A model generated the notes under the pieces. That model had not been told where the DNA came from. It was given only the letters and a program-made list of their open reading frames with translations, and searched no databases. A stretch of DNA of 64,000 nt, from assembly GCA_001247695.2 (NCBI GenBank), contig LGRX02012796.1:1-64000 (forward strand). Direction: 5' to 3'. Shown here one piece after another: positions 1-11,021 of this stretch. This DNA comes from Cymbomonas tetramitiformis (Eukaryota; Chlorophyta; Pyramimonadophyceae; Pyramimonadales; Pyramimonadaceae). The first letter of the stretch is position 1. The number at the start of each line of letters is the position of its first letter. Both the position numbers and the translations under genes were made by a program.

Positions 1-2320
1 GGACAAGGTGGTGGGGTGCGTGAGGGTGGGCAGAATGATGCGAGCGGTGGTGGCGGGCCACCAGACACATGCATACGGCCCAGGGGGTGGGGCTGCTGTG
101 CGCAAAGTGTGCAACGTGAGAAGGGGCGCAGGCGGGCGGGAGGCCTGTGAGCAGGAGATGTTGATGAGGGCGGTTGAGCGCGCAGTGACGAGGGCAGTAC
201 TAGTTTGTGGCTGAGCGAGGAGGCCGTGCACAGCAGGGTGGGTGAGGTGGTGCGCTGAGGGTGCGGGGCGTGGGGTGATGTTGGGGCTGCAGGCGGTTTT
301 GCAGTCAGCAAATCTAACAGAGGTGAGGACACGCAAGGCACCCGGAGTGCTACTACGGACAAGGTGGTGGGGTGCGTGAGGGTGGGCAGAATGATGCGAG
401 CGTTGGTGGCGGGCCACCAGACACATGCATACGGCCCAGTGGGTGGGGCTGCTGTGCGCAAAGTGTGCAACGTGAGAAGGGGCGCAGGCGGGCGGGAGGC
501 CTGTGAGCAGGAGATGCTGCTGAGGGCGGATGCGCGTGCAGTGACGAGGGCAGGACTAGTTTCAGGGTGAGCGAGGAGGCCTTGCACAGCAGCGCGGGTG
601 AGGGGGTGCGCTGAGGGTGCGGTTCGTGGGGTGATGTCGGGGCTGCAGGCGACTTTGGGCGGAGCAAATCTGACATCGGTGAGGACACGCAAGGCACCCC
701 GAGAGGTTTTACGGAGAAGGTGGTGGGGTGCGCGAGGGTGGGCACAATGATGCGAGCGGTGCCCGTGGGTCCCCCAGCCACATGCATACGGCCCAGTGGG
801 TGGGGCTGTGCGCAAAGTGTGCAACGTGAGAAGGGGCACAGGCGGGCGGGAGGCCTGTGAGCAGGAGATGCTGCTGAGGGCGGCTGCGCGTGCAGTGACG
901 AGGGCAGGACTAGTTTCAGGGTGAGCGAGGAGGCCGTGCACAGCAGCGCGGGTGAGGGGGTGCGCTAAGGGTGCGGTGCGTGGGGTGATGTCGGGGCTGC
1001 AGGCGAATTTGACCGTAGCAAATCTTGCGAAGGTGAGGACACGCAAGGCACCCTGAGTGGTTTTACGGAGAAGGTGGTGGGGTGCGCGAGGGTCGGCACA
1101 ATGATGCGAGCGGTGGCCGTGGGTCCACCAGCCACATGCATACGGCCCAGTGGGTGGGGCTGTGCGCAAAGTGTGCAACGTGAGAAGGGGCGCAGGCGGG
1201 TGGGAGGCCTGTGAGCAGGAGATGCTGCTGAGGGCGGCTGCGCGTGCAGTGACGAGGGCAGGACTAGTTTCAGGGTGAGCGAGGAGGCCGTGCACAGCAG
1301 CGCGGGTGAGGGGGTGCGCTAAGGGTGCGGTGCGTGGGGTGATGTCGGGGCTGCAGGCGATTTTGGCCTATGCAAATCTGACATCGGTGAGGACACGCAA
1401 GGCATCCCGAGTGGTTTTACGGAGAAGGTGGTGGGGTGCGCGAGGGTGGGCACAATGATGCGAGCGGTGGCGGCGGGCCACCAGCCACATGCATACGGCC
1501 CAGTGGGTGGGACTGTGCGCAAAGTGTGCAACGTGAGAAGGGGCGCAGGCGGGCGGGAGGCCTGTGAGCAGGAGATGCTGCTGAGGGCGGATGCGCGTGC
1601 AGTGACGAGGGCAGGACTAGTTTCAGGGTGAGCGAGGAGGCCTTGCACAGCAGCGCGGGTGAGGGGGTGCGCTGAGGGTGCGGTTCGTGGGGTGATGTCG
1701 GGGCTGCAGGCGACTTTGGGCGGAGCAAATCTGACATCGGTGAGGACACGCAAGGCACCCCGAGAGGTTTTACGGAGAAGGTGGTGGGGTGCGCGAGGGT
1801 GGGCACAATGATGCGAGCGGTGGCGGCGGGCCACCAGCCACATGCATACGGCCCAGTGGGTGGGGCTGTGCGCAAAGTGTGCAACGTGAGAAGGGGCGCA
1901 GGCGGGCGGGAGGCCTGTGAGCAGGAGATGCTGCTGAGGGCGGCTGCGCGTGCAGTGACGAGGGCAGGACTAGTTTCAGGGTGAGCGAGGAGGCCGTGCA
2001 CAGCAGCGCGGGTGAGGGGGTGCGCTGAGGGTGCGGTGCGTGGGGTGATGTCGGGGCTGCAGGCGATTTTGGCGGAAGCGAATCTGACATCGGTGAGGAC
2101 ACGCAAGGCACCCCGAGTGGTTTTATGGAGAAGGTGGTGGGGTGGGTGAGGGTGGGCACAATGATGCGAGCGGTGGCGGCGGGCCCCCAGACACATGCAT
2201 ACGGCCGAGTGGGTGGGGCTGTGCGCAAAGTGTGCAACGTGAGAAGGGGCGCAGGCGGGCGGGAGGCGTGTGAGCAGGAGATGCTGCTGAGAGCGGCTGC
2301 GCGTGCAGGGACGAGGGCAG
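1..2320. repeat. Satellite/minisatellite, ~354-bp unit, about 6.5 copies
   Basis: The string AAGGTGGTGGGGTGCG recurs near 5, 361, 717, 1071, 1425, 1777 and 2131, so the period is about 352-356 bp. Units are GC-rich and differ by scattered substitutions. The last copy breaks off near 2320. Long open frames exist on both strands in every copy (for example about 67 codons plus and more than 300 codons minus). They follow from the repeat having few stops and a length near a multiple of three, so I do not call genes here. The array is probably longer, because the window starts inside a unit. Confidence 0.93.
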
Positions 2321-2680
2321 TTATTCCCGAAACCAAAATTCAAGCAGGGTGCACACAAGCAACAACACTGCAAGAAACGAGCAGAAATGGATGCGTGCTA
2401 CTTTCATTAGAAATTTCATTTAGTCTAGGACTCTTTTTTCTCTCTTCTTCTCCCAAGCTACAGCCTCTCTGGCTAGCTTTTCCCCGTGGCTCTTACCTCT
2501 CTGGCGAGCTTCTCTCGTCGCTTTAGCCTCTTTGGCGAGCTCATCTCCATCTGTCTCCATTACTCCCGAACCTTTGGCTGGATGAGTGTCTCACAGTCTG
2601 TCAGGGAGCAGGCTGCTGCTTCGAAGCTGCGCGGCTAGTTCCTGCCTCTGGACTCTCTGGCTGAGCCCTCTGGCTTCACG
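2321..2680. other. Unassigned junction sequence
   Basis: Between the satellite and the first retroelement relic. Pyrimidine-rich, with several repeats of CTCTCTGGC-like words around 2465-2700. No gene recognised. Confidence 0.4.
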
Positions 2681-2689
2681 GCTAACGGA

Positions 2690-3640
2690 TACTAGCTTCC
2701 TCTCTGGAGCGCAGAAGCTTCCTCAGCAGCAGCCTCCACCCAATCCTGCACCTATCAGGGGCTCTCTTGACAGAGTCCTGATGAGTGTGCCCCGCGTAGC
2801 TGGCCGGGTCTAGCCCCACACGCTCTGCCAGGGCTTTAATGCCCGCCACCAGGGCATCGTGGGTCAAAGGCACCACCGCAGCCCGCCTGCCCGTCATCTT
2901 CTCCATGACGAAGAGCGCCGAATCACCTGGCCCGTTGTGCGCTCCATGAGGCACATCACCGCCCGCACCGGGCACAGCAGCGATCCTGGCACTGCCCGCA
3001 GCGGCACCCAGTGCTGCCGCTCCCCGCGCGTAATGGTCTTACTGTGGCGCACTCTGATCCACACTGCCGTCCTCCTGGAACAGCACGTCCTCGCTCACCA
3101 GCGCCCCCCGCGTGTTCCATGCGCCTCTCTTCCCCGTGGTGAGGTTATCGTTGCGGAACAGCCCGAAGAAGCCCACAAGATGGCCGCCCACAGCGCCTCT
3201 TGCCCGAGGTTGTGCATGGAGATGAGAAGCGCCATCTTGGCCAAGTCCGCTAACGTGAGCGGCATGACCGGCCGGGGAGGCCTCCCCCAGCACCTCCCCC
3301 AGCACCTCTTCACCCCCTGTAGGGTGGCTGCCACCGGCACCCACTCGTGCCCCCGCTGCAGATGCAGCTACCGCACTCCTGCCAGGTAGTTCTTGATGGT
3401 GTCGGGCTGCACGAACCAGCAGAAGTGCGTGATGTACATGCACAACGTCTTGTCCGTGGCCGGCAGGAGGGGCTCCAATCCTCCAAACATCCCAGACAGG
3501 CGAAGGAGATGCAGAAGGTCACGAATGCCCGCCCCCCCGTGCTGTAGCACCGCCTCGTCTCTGGTGCCAGGGCCTCCCCCCTGTAGCGCTCCGCCTCGCG
3601 CTGCAGCTCCTGCACCAGCTCCTCTGCCCAACACTCACGC
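2690..3640 (-). pseudogene. Decayed tyrosine recombinase of a DIRS-type retroelement
   Basis: Read on the minus strand, pieces in different frames line up with a tyrosine recombinase. An N-terminal SAM-like core-binding segment (ALAPETRRCYS near 3560, then LPATDKTLCMYITHFC and DTIKNYLAGVR down to 3368) is followed by LTLADLAKMALL (about 3255), FFGLFRNDNL (about 3150), VRHSKTI (about 3040) and a VPLRAVPG..LCPVRAVMCL stretch (about 2990-2940). The catalytic region should follow GLDPASYAGH near 2795. There the expected H-x-x-R box is not intact, and at least three frameshifts and two stops interrupt the frame. It is a dead relic. It belongs with the RNase H relic upstream (4141-4849), in the RT-RNase H-YR order typical of DIRS/Ngaro elements. 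Confidence 0.7.
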
Positions 3641-4140
3641 CCACTCAGGGAGGACCACGGGCTCCAGCCCCACCCGCACAACAACCACCGGCCACCTGGT
3701 GGGCCTCCAGGCGGTTCTGCCATGCCCCCGCAAGTCGGCGGCCGTGAACAGGTGTGTGCCCTTCGCCCACTCACGCATTGCCCTGAACACGCGTGGGAGG
3801 CGCTTCGCAAGCTCCCAGCCCTCATTGCCGTCCCACACCGGCCTAGGAAGCATGCCGCCGTGCCCCACTGCTGCCTCCGCTTGCGCTTCAGGAAGTTCTC
3901 GAGGATGGCCAACATGATGCAGAAGGGCAGGTTCCCCCAAGCGCGGTGGCCGTCGAAGTTCTGAACCCGTGTATCCTCCGCCCTGCTCCAGCTCAGGTAG
4001 CAGTAGGAGTTCGTCCTGGACTCCGGCACGCACGAGTCCACCGTGGAGGGCCCGAACTCCTGACCCAGCTCTGATCATCTCACTGGGCACACCATCCAAT
4101 CGTCCGAGTCCTCGCGCCAGATGGTAGCCCGCAGGAAGGC

Positions 4141-4849
4141 CTAGTGCTCAACCAAGAAGCGCGGCATGTCCAGCCTCGACAGCAGATCCGCCAGCAGGTT
4201 GTCCTTGGTGTTGATGTACTTGGGCTGCAGGCGGATGTCGTGCTTCACGCACACGAACAAGATCTGCCGCAGCAGCGGCAGGTACTCCACCGGCCCCCGC
4301 CAGCTCCCCACATGGTACATGGCGGACTGGTTCTCAAAGTTCACCACCACCGTGCGCCCGCTCATCCGGTGACCCCACAGCACCACCGCCCACCAGACCG
4401 CAAAGAGCTCCAGGTAGCTGATGCTCCAGCTGGAAGGGCACCCCGCTCTCCGGAAACCACGGGCGCTGGGGCAGCCTCGCCAGGTCCGCCCAGCTGAGGA
4501 TGAAGAACAGCCTCTCCCAGACTCCACCGAATCCCAGCGTCCCCGAGGCATCCGTGGCGAAGTGGCGCTCGTCTACCAGTCGCCTCTCGAGCACCACCCG
4601 CTTGGCGTTGTACTGGCGCACCACCTGCTCCAGCACGGTCAAGTCCTCCTGCACCTGGTGCGGCAGCCGCACCATCCTCCTGCCCGTGGTGGCCACGAGG
4701 AAATTTAAGCCCCTCCTCGTGTGGATGGAGAGGCCCCACACCACGTGGCTGCAGAAGGCGAGCAGCGACTCCAGCAGCAACTCCAGCGCCCGCCGGGACA
4801 CCATGCCCCGCGCGGCCCGCGCCCTCAGCTCCCCCGCCTGCTTCACCAC
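4141..4849 (-). pseudogene. RT tail and RNase H relic of the same DIRS-type element
   Basis: On the minus strand the stretch from 4849 has the post-RT region (LLAFCSHVVWGLSIHTRRGL) and then an RNase H-like domain: HFATDASGTLGFGGVW (first catalytic Asp), SISYLELFAVWWAV (Glu), VVNFENQSAMYHVG (second Asp position, here Glu), and NTKDNLLADLLSRLDMPRFL at the end. The domain is split by a frameshift around 4430. The catalytic D-to-E change and the frameshift argue that it is inactive. The order on the strand (RT/RH, then recombinase at lower coordinates) fits a DIRS-like element running right to left. Confidence 0.72.
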
Positions 4850-5540
4850 TATTCAGCACACACTTGAGGACACTTATCCGGATTTTCCGGGGCTCGCTGG
4901 TGGAGAATGGGACCACATAAGCCTCACTGGGCCACTCAGATGCCTCTCCAACTGCACTGCCTGCGCACTAATGCTATGCCCCGGAAGCCGGTTCACCGCT
5001 GACTGCGGAGCTGTCGGAGGCATCTCCCCGCGCGCTCAGAACCACTGCCCTGCTTCCTACCTGCCCCAAAGCTTGGTCTCAAGAGAACTTATGTGTGTGC
5101 GCGCGCGAGACTGGGATTGGACCCTTGGTGCCACTACTCAAAACTGATTGAACGAATGGGAAGATGCAACGCAAATGTGCACAACAGGTCACAGTGGCAG
5201 CTTCCTTGGAGGCGGACTGCTTCCGAGTCTTTCGATTGCTTTTCAGTAGTGTCACCAAGGAGTCCAATGCCAGTCTAGCACGCACGCGCCAGGGTACTCA
5301 GCATGTCGGTAGTCCTGCGTTTATCGTGGCCGGGTGTTGTGGGGCCGGCCCATTTGCGCTCCGATAGATCAAGGGGCAGGGTCAAGGACTGAGACTGAAG
5401 TTGTTGGCAAACGTAACTTTTCAACAAATCAAGGTCAACGAGCAGCGGCTGTCTATACGGACATTTCCTCTTTGCTGCAACACACAAATATGCCATGATC
5501 AGAGATGACTTAGTGCACTGCTTGACTCCACCCACAGCAA
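4850..5540. other. No gene recognised
   Basis: Sequence between the relic and the 3' end of the better preserved DIRS-type element. It may hold terminal or internal complementary repeats of either element, but none could be confirmed by eye. Confidence 0.35.
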
Positions 5541-5542
5541 CT

Positions 5543-6960
5543 CTACGGTGCCATCCACCCGAAGAAGTGCTTTATGTACTCGTCGGGGACGGCCGTGGGG
5601 TCGATGTAACGGTGCACAGCACTGGAGGTCTGAGCCCAGCCTCCGAAGAAGCAGTCTCTCTCCAGCATCGTGCCGACAGCTCGGGCTGCAGTGGCTGCAC
5701 CCTTTCTCGTGCTGTGTGCCGTAAAATGCCCTCCCTCCGGGGGGATGCATCCCAACAAGCCGAGGGCTAGTTGGATCCACTCGTTGGCCAACGAGGCTCC
5801 CTCGAAGGCCCCTCGTTCACCCGGCAGCCTCCAGTAGCTACCGGCCACATTGTCCGTCGGAGTTCTCAAAGACGTCGAATTCTCCCAAGCTAGGTCCCGA
5901 TGTACCTGCCAATTTTCGAGGGCCTCTCGGAGCCCTGTCACCCCTTTCCAGGGGATCTGCAGCCGCCGTTTCACCTGGTGATGGCGCCTGCCTTTCTCTT
6001 TCAGCAGCACTACCGACAGCACGTCCACCGTCGAGCAGATGTGCTCCCGTTGCATTGCCACACCTGTGTCCGGTCTGCCGAACGTGACGTATGCGAAGAC
6101 GGTGTAGACACAGGCTCTTAGAAGACGTAGCTCCTCTAAGGTCTTCGGAGTCATTGCCGTTGCTGCCTGCTGCGCTGCCCACACGTGCTGCGCCGGTAAA
6201 TAAGTTCTCTCCGTGAGAACCTCATCCGAGATCACCTGCTGATTTGCCTGGAGCACGGCCATGCCTTTTACTGCACGGATCACACTCCTGCCTTTCGCCG
6301 GTGCCTCGTACTGCAGGTCCTCATGGTAGTTGTTGATCGCCGAGAGGTACGGCTGCAAGGATGACGACTTGATCGTCTTGGACTTGAGCAAAAAAGACAG
6401 GTAGAGTAGGACCGTGGCTGTAGTAGCCGGCAGCCATTCCCAAATAACACGCACTTCCGTACCTTAGGATCGTAGTTTCCCTTGGTCGTGGGCTGCAGCG
6501 CCGCCTGCTGCATCTGCACCGCCAGCTCGCTGTGTTCTGAAGTCCCGAGTTCGGTCTTCCAACGAAGACAGACAGCCTGCTCCAGAAAGCCAGGCGTTTT
6601 TATTCGTACCTTTTCCGTGACGACAGGGGGGTCCGATGTCCCCACACTGTCCGTCAGCAAAATATCCTTCTCACCGAAGATATTTTTCACACCGATGGGA
6701 GTCTCAACGTCGCCGATGTTCTTGTACCGTTCGTTGGCAAGGTCCACCACCTCTTCGTCACCGTCGTCGTACACGATGTTCACGAAGCCGTCCTCGTTGA
6801 AGAGCACCACCGCACCCGGGTACCAGGCGTCGTCAAGCTCCCAGTGAATTTGCAGTCTCGTTCCAACCGGAACTGGTTCAGCTGCCGCACCCGTCGGCTG
6901 CTGCACCTCCGCGCAGCTGCTGTCGTTCACTGCCTCGGGAGGCTCGGGACGAAGAGGTCC
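5543..6960 (-). CDS. Tudor-like module plus tyrosine recombinase (frameshifted)
   Basis: The N-terminal part, in the frame running 7332-6280, contains WELDDAWYPGAVVLFNEDGF and VYDDGDEEVVDL near 6850-6740, a Tudor/chromo-barrel-like signature. After LQPTTKGNYDPKVRKC a one-base shift near 6445 leads into the recombinase frame (6454-5543). There SLQPYLSAINNYHEDL is the core-binding domain, VFAYVTFGRPDTGV carries the first Arg, HSTRKGAATAARAVG is the H-x-x-R box, and SSAVHRYIDP supplies the nucleophilic Tyr. All four catalytic positions are present. The enzyme would integrate the circular cDNA. A Tudor-like reader on the recombinase could steer insertion to marked chromatin; that is inference. 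Confidence 0.8.
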
Positions 6961-7690
6961 CTCCTGCGAGGAATGATCACCACCTCGTCTGCCAGCTGCT
7001 CCAGCTCCCGGAACCAAGATTGGCCCGGCCAGTACGGTGCCACCACCGTGGCCGCCACATTCTCTTCCCGGATTTTTTGAGCCACCTCGTCGAGGAGGGC
7101 CCACGGAGGGTTCACCCAGTTGATTTCCCCTCTCCAGTCGTACGCGAGGCTGTCCACCCCCTCGCAGCGGGGATCGTGCCACCACGCAAAATATCTCGGC
7201 AGCTGCGCCAAGATCTCCGACGCGAAGCGATCCACCGTGTGCGGCCCCCAAGCGCTGTCGGCCCCCACGAACCTGGGACGGTTGAGTCGCCAGTCGTCGA
7301 TGTCTTCGCACCTGGACAGCCTGTCTGCCCACTCGTTCGCTTCACTGCGGATGTACTGGGCTTGCAACTCGATATCGTGCAGATCCAGCAGCAGCCAGAG
7401 CCTCCGCATCCTCCGCATCAGCTCGGGATTCCTCGACGTGAAGTGTGATAACATCGCCACCACTGCTTGGTTGTCGCAGTAGAGTCTCACCACCTTGCCT
7501 TCCAGCTCACGCATGAAAGACTGCATCGTCTTGAATACCGCCTCCAGCTCGAGGAGCGTGATGTGTAAGTGCCGGAGCTCGTCCGGCCAGAATCCTCTCG
7601 CCTCCTTGTCGAGGTTCAAAACACCGCCCCACACAGCAAAGAACTGTCCGTGTGGAGCTTCACCCTCGTCGGACTTCTCCAGATTTTCCG
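6927..7690 (-). CDS. RNase H and NPPW methylase-like domain (DIRS-type pol, continued)
   Basis: The open frame extends from 8039, but the real continuation of pol begins near 7680 (FFAVWGGVLNLDKEA). RNase H features: ITLLELEAV (Glu), VVRLYCDNQAVVAM (Asp), YIRSEANEWADRLSR (final Asp). It is followed by HTVDRFASEILAQLPRYFAW, CEGVDSLAYDW and NWVNPPWALLDEVAQ. This block follows RNase H in many DIRS/Ngaro elements and resembles the NPPY/W motif of phage-type adenine methylases. Whether it methylates DNA is not known from sequence. The frame ends at 6927 and the recombinase ORF follows in another frame. Confidence 0.75.
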
Positions 7691-8797
7691 ACCATTCCAC
7701 CGGCTCATCACCGGCAGCAGGAGCCACCACTCCAGATCGTGGAAGGCCTGTCGCGTCAGCTTCACCTTCGCCCCCCAGCTCCGCTTGGGCGTCAGCACGA
7801 AATATAGCTCGCGCAAGTACAGTCTCGCCGCCGGCACCGCAAGGTAAACCGATTGGCACAGGCCGTTGAAAGATGCTAGTCTTCTCGCCGATAACCACCT
7901 CCGATCTCGCGACGCGGCGCAGATGATGCTCTTTGCCTGGACGTGGATCTTGGCGACTCTTGCTTCCGTCACTCTGAACAAACCATCGCGCAAATATACC
8001 TCCAGCCCGAGGTGTTCGATAAGTTGTCCCGGCTCCCATTGCCCTTTCTTCTCGTTCCGGCAGAGCCCCAGCCTCGCCAGCACTTGTCGTACATGTTCTC
8101 GCTGCACGTAGGTCTCCTCTTTGGTCAACGCAAGGATCAGGAAGTCGTCCATGTACGGGAGCACCCGTGCTCCTCGGCGCCGTAGGTCTCGATGTACACC
8201 TCCAGCTCGGCGACGTACTTCGTAACGGGGCGTTGCTACCCGTCCGTTCTTGAGCTTCAGCAGCTCTCGACGATCCTCCGCCGCACCTGGTGAGCGAAGG
8301 GCCTCCACCATCACCTTCATGAACTTCACAAAGACTCTCGGCGCGTCTGACGACCCGAAAGGCAAGGCTGAAAACTGGAATAGTTGCCCCTGCAGATCAA
8401 ACTGCATGTACTTCTGGAAGTCGGGGTCTATTCCATCCGCATGGTTGCCGTCCTGGAGATCGAAGCTGAAGCACCAATCGCCGGGCTCCGCCAGCCTGCG
8501 CAACTTCTTCAGCGTCTCCATTTTCACCTTGGACTTCACACAGAAGCTGTTCAGCCACTTCATGTCCACGATCAGGCGCCATTTGTTCGTGCCCGGTTTC
8601 TTCACCAAGAACACTCGAGAGACGTGCTCCCTTTTCGTTGCTCTCCTCCAAGCTCCGGACCCCAGTGCCCTCTTGATTTCCTCGTTCAGCCAGATCTGCT
8701 GTTGAGGATTTGCGTCGCGTAGCGACACACCATGGTCGAACCTCGGAGGAGGTCGACGAAGCCAACGCATCTTGGCTCCACTGCAGGACCTCCGCAT
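7616..8797 (-). CDS. Reverse transcriptase of the DIRS-type element (393 aa)
   Basis: It copies element RNA into DNA. Visible motifs in order: fingers region VSRVFLVKKPGTNKWRLIVD (about residues 60-80), WCFSFDLQDGNHADGI (palm motif A, first Asp), LFQFSALPFGSSDAPRVFVK (motif B), VLPYMDDFLILAL (motif C with the catalytic YMDD), then HLGLEVYLRDG and a thumb/connection region. The frame ends at LHTDSSLLCGAVF, which is the start of RNase H misread after a one-base frameshift. The proper frame resumes in the next feature. The start is the ATG overlapping the gag stop. Confidence 0.85.
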   Translation of the reverse strand: MRRSCSGAKMRWLRRPPPRFDHGVSLRDANPQQQIWLNEEIKRALGSGAWRRATKREHVSRVFLVKKPGTNKWRLIVDMKWLNSFCVKSKVKMETLKKLRRLAEPGDWCFSFDLQDGNHADGIDPDFQKYMQFDLQGQLFQFSALPFGSSDAPRVFVKFMKVMVEALRSPGAAEDRRELLKLKNGRVATPRYEVRRRAGGVHRDLRRRGARVLPYMDDFLILALTKEETYVQREHVRQVLARLGLCRNEKKGQWEPGQLIEHLGLEVYLRDGLFRVTEARVAKIHVQAKSIICAASRDRRWLSARRLASFNGLCQSVYLAVPAARLYLRELYFVLTPKRSWGAKVKLTRQAFHDLEWWLLLPVMSRWNGRKIWRSPTRVKLHTDSSLLCGAVF

Positions 8798-9987
8798 TAG
8801 CGCCCGCCGCGCGCCAAGCCCCCTTTCTGCCCCGCACTTTCTCTTGAATAGTGCAGTCTTTCTGTCCGACGCCCAGAGGCGGAGGCGCCGGACAGGGGAG
8901 TGCCAAGCACATCCCTAGCCTTCAGCCGCAGCTCCGCCCGATGGCTTGCCGCGACCTTTGCCCTTGTCCTTTCCTCCAGCGGGACTTTGCTCCTTCTTGT
9001 CGTCGCCCCAACGCCCCCGACCTCCAACTCGCGCGTTCCCCGTCTCCCCAGGGCGGCGTGCTTCATGTTGGCGTACATCGCGGCCTTGTTCTTCCCTTTG
9101 TCGAACTCGGCCAAGTACTCCTTCAGGAGGGTGTCGGTGACGAGGCCCTCCGTGCCACTGTAGACACAATCCTCGACGAATTTGAGCTTCGCCCTGAGGG
9201 AGTCAGCGTCAGTCTTGCTGACCCCCTCCCCGTCGATGCTCGCCCTCAACTGCAGGATCGAGAACAGGCTGCAGAGCAGGGTGTAAACGCCGTTGAGCGA
9301 GTTCTCCAGACACACCAAGCGGTTGTACAGATCGTTCTTCTCCAAGTCGTCCAACTCGATGACGGTGTGCTTGTGGAAGACGTGGAAATACGACAGGGCC
9401 GGCGCAAGCACGGCGTACTCGTACTTCATTGATGACGCCGATTTCTTGTTTAGGGAGTCGTAGGACTTGTCCTCGTACATTGCGTACATCTGGGGCATAT
9501 CGCTGTCCAGATTTTTCGGCCTGGTCGGGAACGGATTGTCAAGACTCTCTGGAACGTACCGTAGATTTCTGCGACGTTCGAGCTCAGCCTCAGCCCCCTT
9601 GTTCTTCGTCGGGGTACTGGGTAGGGGGGAATCTTCAGTCTTGGAAGCTGCTACCTCTGCCGAGGGGCTAGCAATCTGCTCCGACATCTTTTCAATCAAC
9701 GTCTGCTGCTGTTGCTGCTGTCGTTGCTGGTGCATTTGCTGCTGTTGCTGCATTATCTGCTGTTGTTTCATCATTTCCATCATTAGTTCCGACGAGTCGA
9801 TTGCTACAGTTGGTGATGGTGTCGTTGGCTCTTGCATCTCCGTTTCGACGACGGAGATTAACGGACTGGCCCGTTGTAGATTAGGGGTGAGGTGGTCAGT
9901 CCCCAGCACTGGGAAGTCTTCCCCTCCCCAGAGATCTTCGCGATTAGCATTTCCGCGTGTTCCTACCATAATTTGGGTTGGTACCAA
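8797..9987 (-). CDS. Gag-like protein of the DIRS-type element (396 aa)
   Basis: First ORF of the element. Around residues 70-100 it has a glutamine-rich run (encoded by CTG/TTG repeats near 9690-9770). A structured middle part follows (VPESLDNPFPTRPKN onward, then ALSYFHVFHKHTVIELDDLE), and the C-terminus is basic, rich in Arg/Lys/Gly. No zinc knuckle is visible. The position upstream of RT and the basic tail fit a nucleocapsid-like protein that packages element RNA; that role is inferred from position. The stop codon overlaps the RT start as TAATG (minus strand, 8799-8795), an arrangement suited to termination-reinitiation coupling. Confidence 0.7.
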   Translation of the reverse strand: MVPTQIMVGTRGNANREDLWGGEDFPVLGTDHLTPNLQRASPLISVVETEMQEPTTPSPTVAIDSSELMMEMMKQQQIMQQQQQMHQQRQQQQQQTLIEKMSEQIASPSAEVAASKTEDSPLPSTPTKNKGAEAELERRRNLRYVPESLDNPFPTRPKNLDSDMPQMYAMYEDKSYDSLNKKSASSMKYEYAVLAPALSYFHVFHKHTVIELDDLEKNDLYNRLVCLENSLNGVYTLLCSLFSILQLRASIDGEGVSKTDADSLRAKLKFVEDCVYSGTEGLVTDTLLKEYLAEFDKGKNKAAMYANMKHAALGRRGTRELEVGGVGATTRRSKVPLEERTRAKVAASHRAELRLKARDVLGTPLSGASASGRRTERLHYSRESAGQKGGLARGGR

Positions 9988-9989
9988 GT

Positions 9990-10600
9990 TGAAGTACTCA
10001 CTAAGAAACTAAAACTGAGTGAATGCAAAGAGTGTTAGTTGAAAAAGCAGTGTGCCGCACAGAACATACTCAGTAGAATATTTTCGTGTTGTTACTTTTG
10101 CAATCAGCAAAAGGAACAGAGCTGTGGCCACGACAGTTCGTGTCCATTATATACATTGCCACAGTCTCGGAACCGTCACTGTCACTACTGTGCCAACGCG
10201 TCACTGGTCAGTGATTTTTTCGAGGCAGACTAAACCACTAAAATTACACTGCATTCCAATTTACACATTATTGTCTAGACGGACAGAGCGCTGCATAATT
10301 TCTTTAGACCATATCTCAAGAAGGACTTTCGTCGAACAGTGCACGCAAATGCTGTGCGCGTGGCACCTGGCGTTGCACTCACTTTTAAAGGTGAGCAGCG
10401 CTGTATTCGATAGGAGACCACAGCAGGTACACACACAGTTTTGTGGTTGACCCCCATCGCTGAGCATGTGCCCCGGAATGCGGCGAGCTGCGTAATGAGC
10501 TCCGCCTTTGCAACGCAAAATACAATACGACCGGTACCGTAGACGCAGGGGATATCTGTGCTAAATCCTCTCCGGCTGTTGCTCAGCTTGGTGTCAGTTT
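9990..10600. other. Upstream flank of the DIRS-type element, no gene
   Basis: Contains CAGTGA/TCACTG-rich sequence around 10165-10225 and could include the left terminal region of the element. No gene is supported. Confidence 0.35.
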
Positions 10601-10605
10601 TCAAG

Positions 10606-10990
10606 ATGCCAGCTGGCGTTTTCAGTCAGCATGTGTCGAATTCGGGTTCTTCTCGTGCACGCTGGTGGTGCGATGAGCCGCTGGTTGCTCTGCAGGCGAA
10701 TCTCGGTCGGGCTTGGCTGATCGAGACTCAGCTGGAGGGCGCCGTTCTGGATGACGCCAACATGAACAAGGCCTATTTGGAGGGCCTTGACTTCGAGAAC
10801 GTGCACTTCACCCAGGGGACGCTACTGGATGACGTGGACTTTGCCAACTTTGTGGTTCCGTCGGAGCGGCGGCTGCCACCACCGGACAACAGCCTGTTCT
10901 ACGCTCTGTTCAAGCAGACCGCGCTGCATCTTTTTGAAGGGCAAGGTGGAGTAGATGATGACGACAATGATGATGACCATGATGATGACC

Positions 10991-11021
<31 letters not shown>

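Larger units (their letters stand above)
5543..9987 (-). mobile_element. DIRS-type (tyrosine-recombinase) retrotransposon, near complete coding set
   Basis: Four coding blocks run right to left: gag-like (9987-8797), reverse transcriptase (8797-7616), RNase H plus NPPW domain (about 7680-6927), and a Tudor-like module with tyrosine recombinase (about 6950-5543). A tyrosine recombinase instead of a DDE integrase, together with an RT carrying a YMDD box, defines the DIRS order of retroelements. Two single-base frameshifts (near 7640 and near 6445) break otherwise continuous reading, so this copy is probably recently dead, or the sequence has small errors. Terminal inverted repeats and the internal complementary region were not located, so the ends given are those of the coding part. 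Confidence 0.85.

Noticed and set aside
353..2373. Long minus-strand ORFs (up to 318 codons) across the satellite
   Set aside because: They exist only because a stop-poor repeat of about 354 bp keeps frame; composition is Pro/Ala/Ser/His low complexity and every copy shows competing frames on the other strand.
9467..10012. Plus-strand 181-codon ORF with a Cys-rich run opposite gag
   Set aside because: It is the antisense of the poly-Gln tract in the gag gene (CTG repeats read as Cys).
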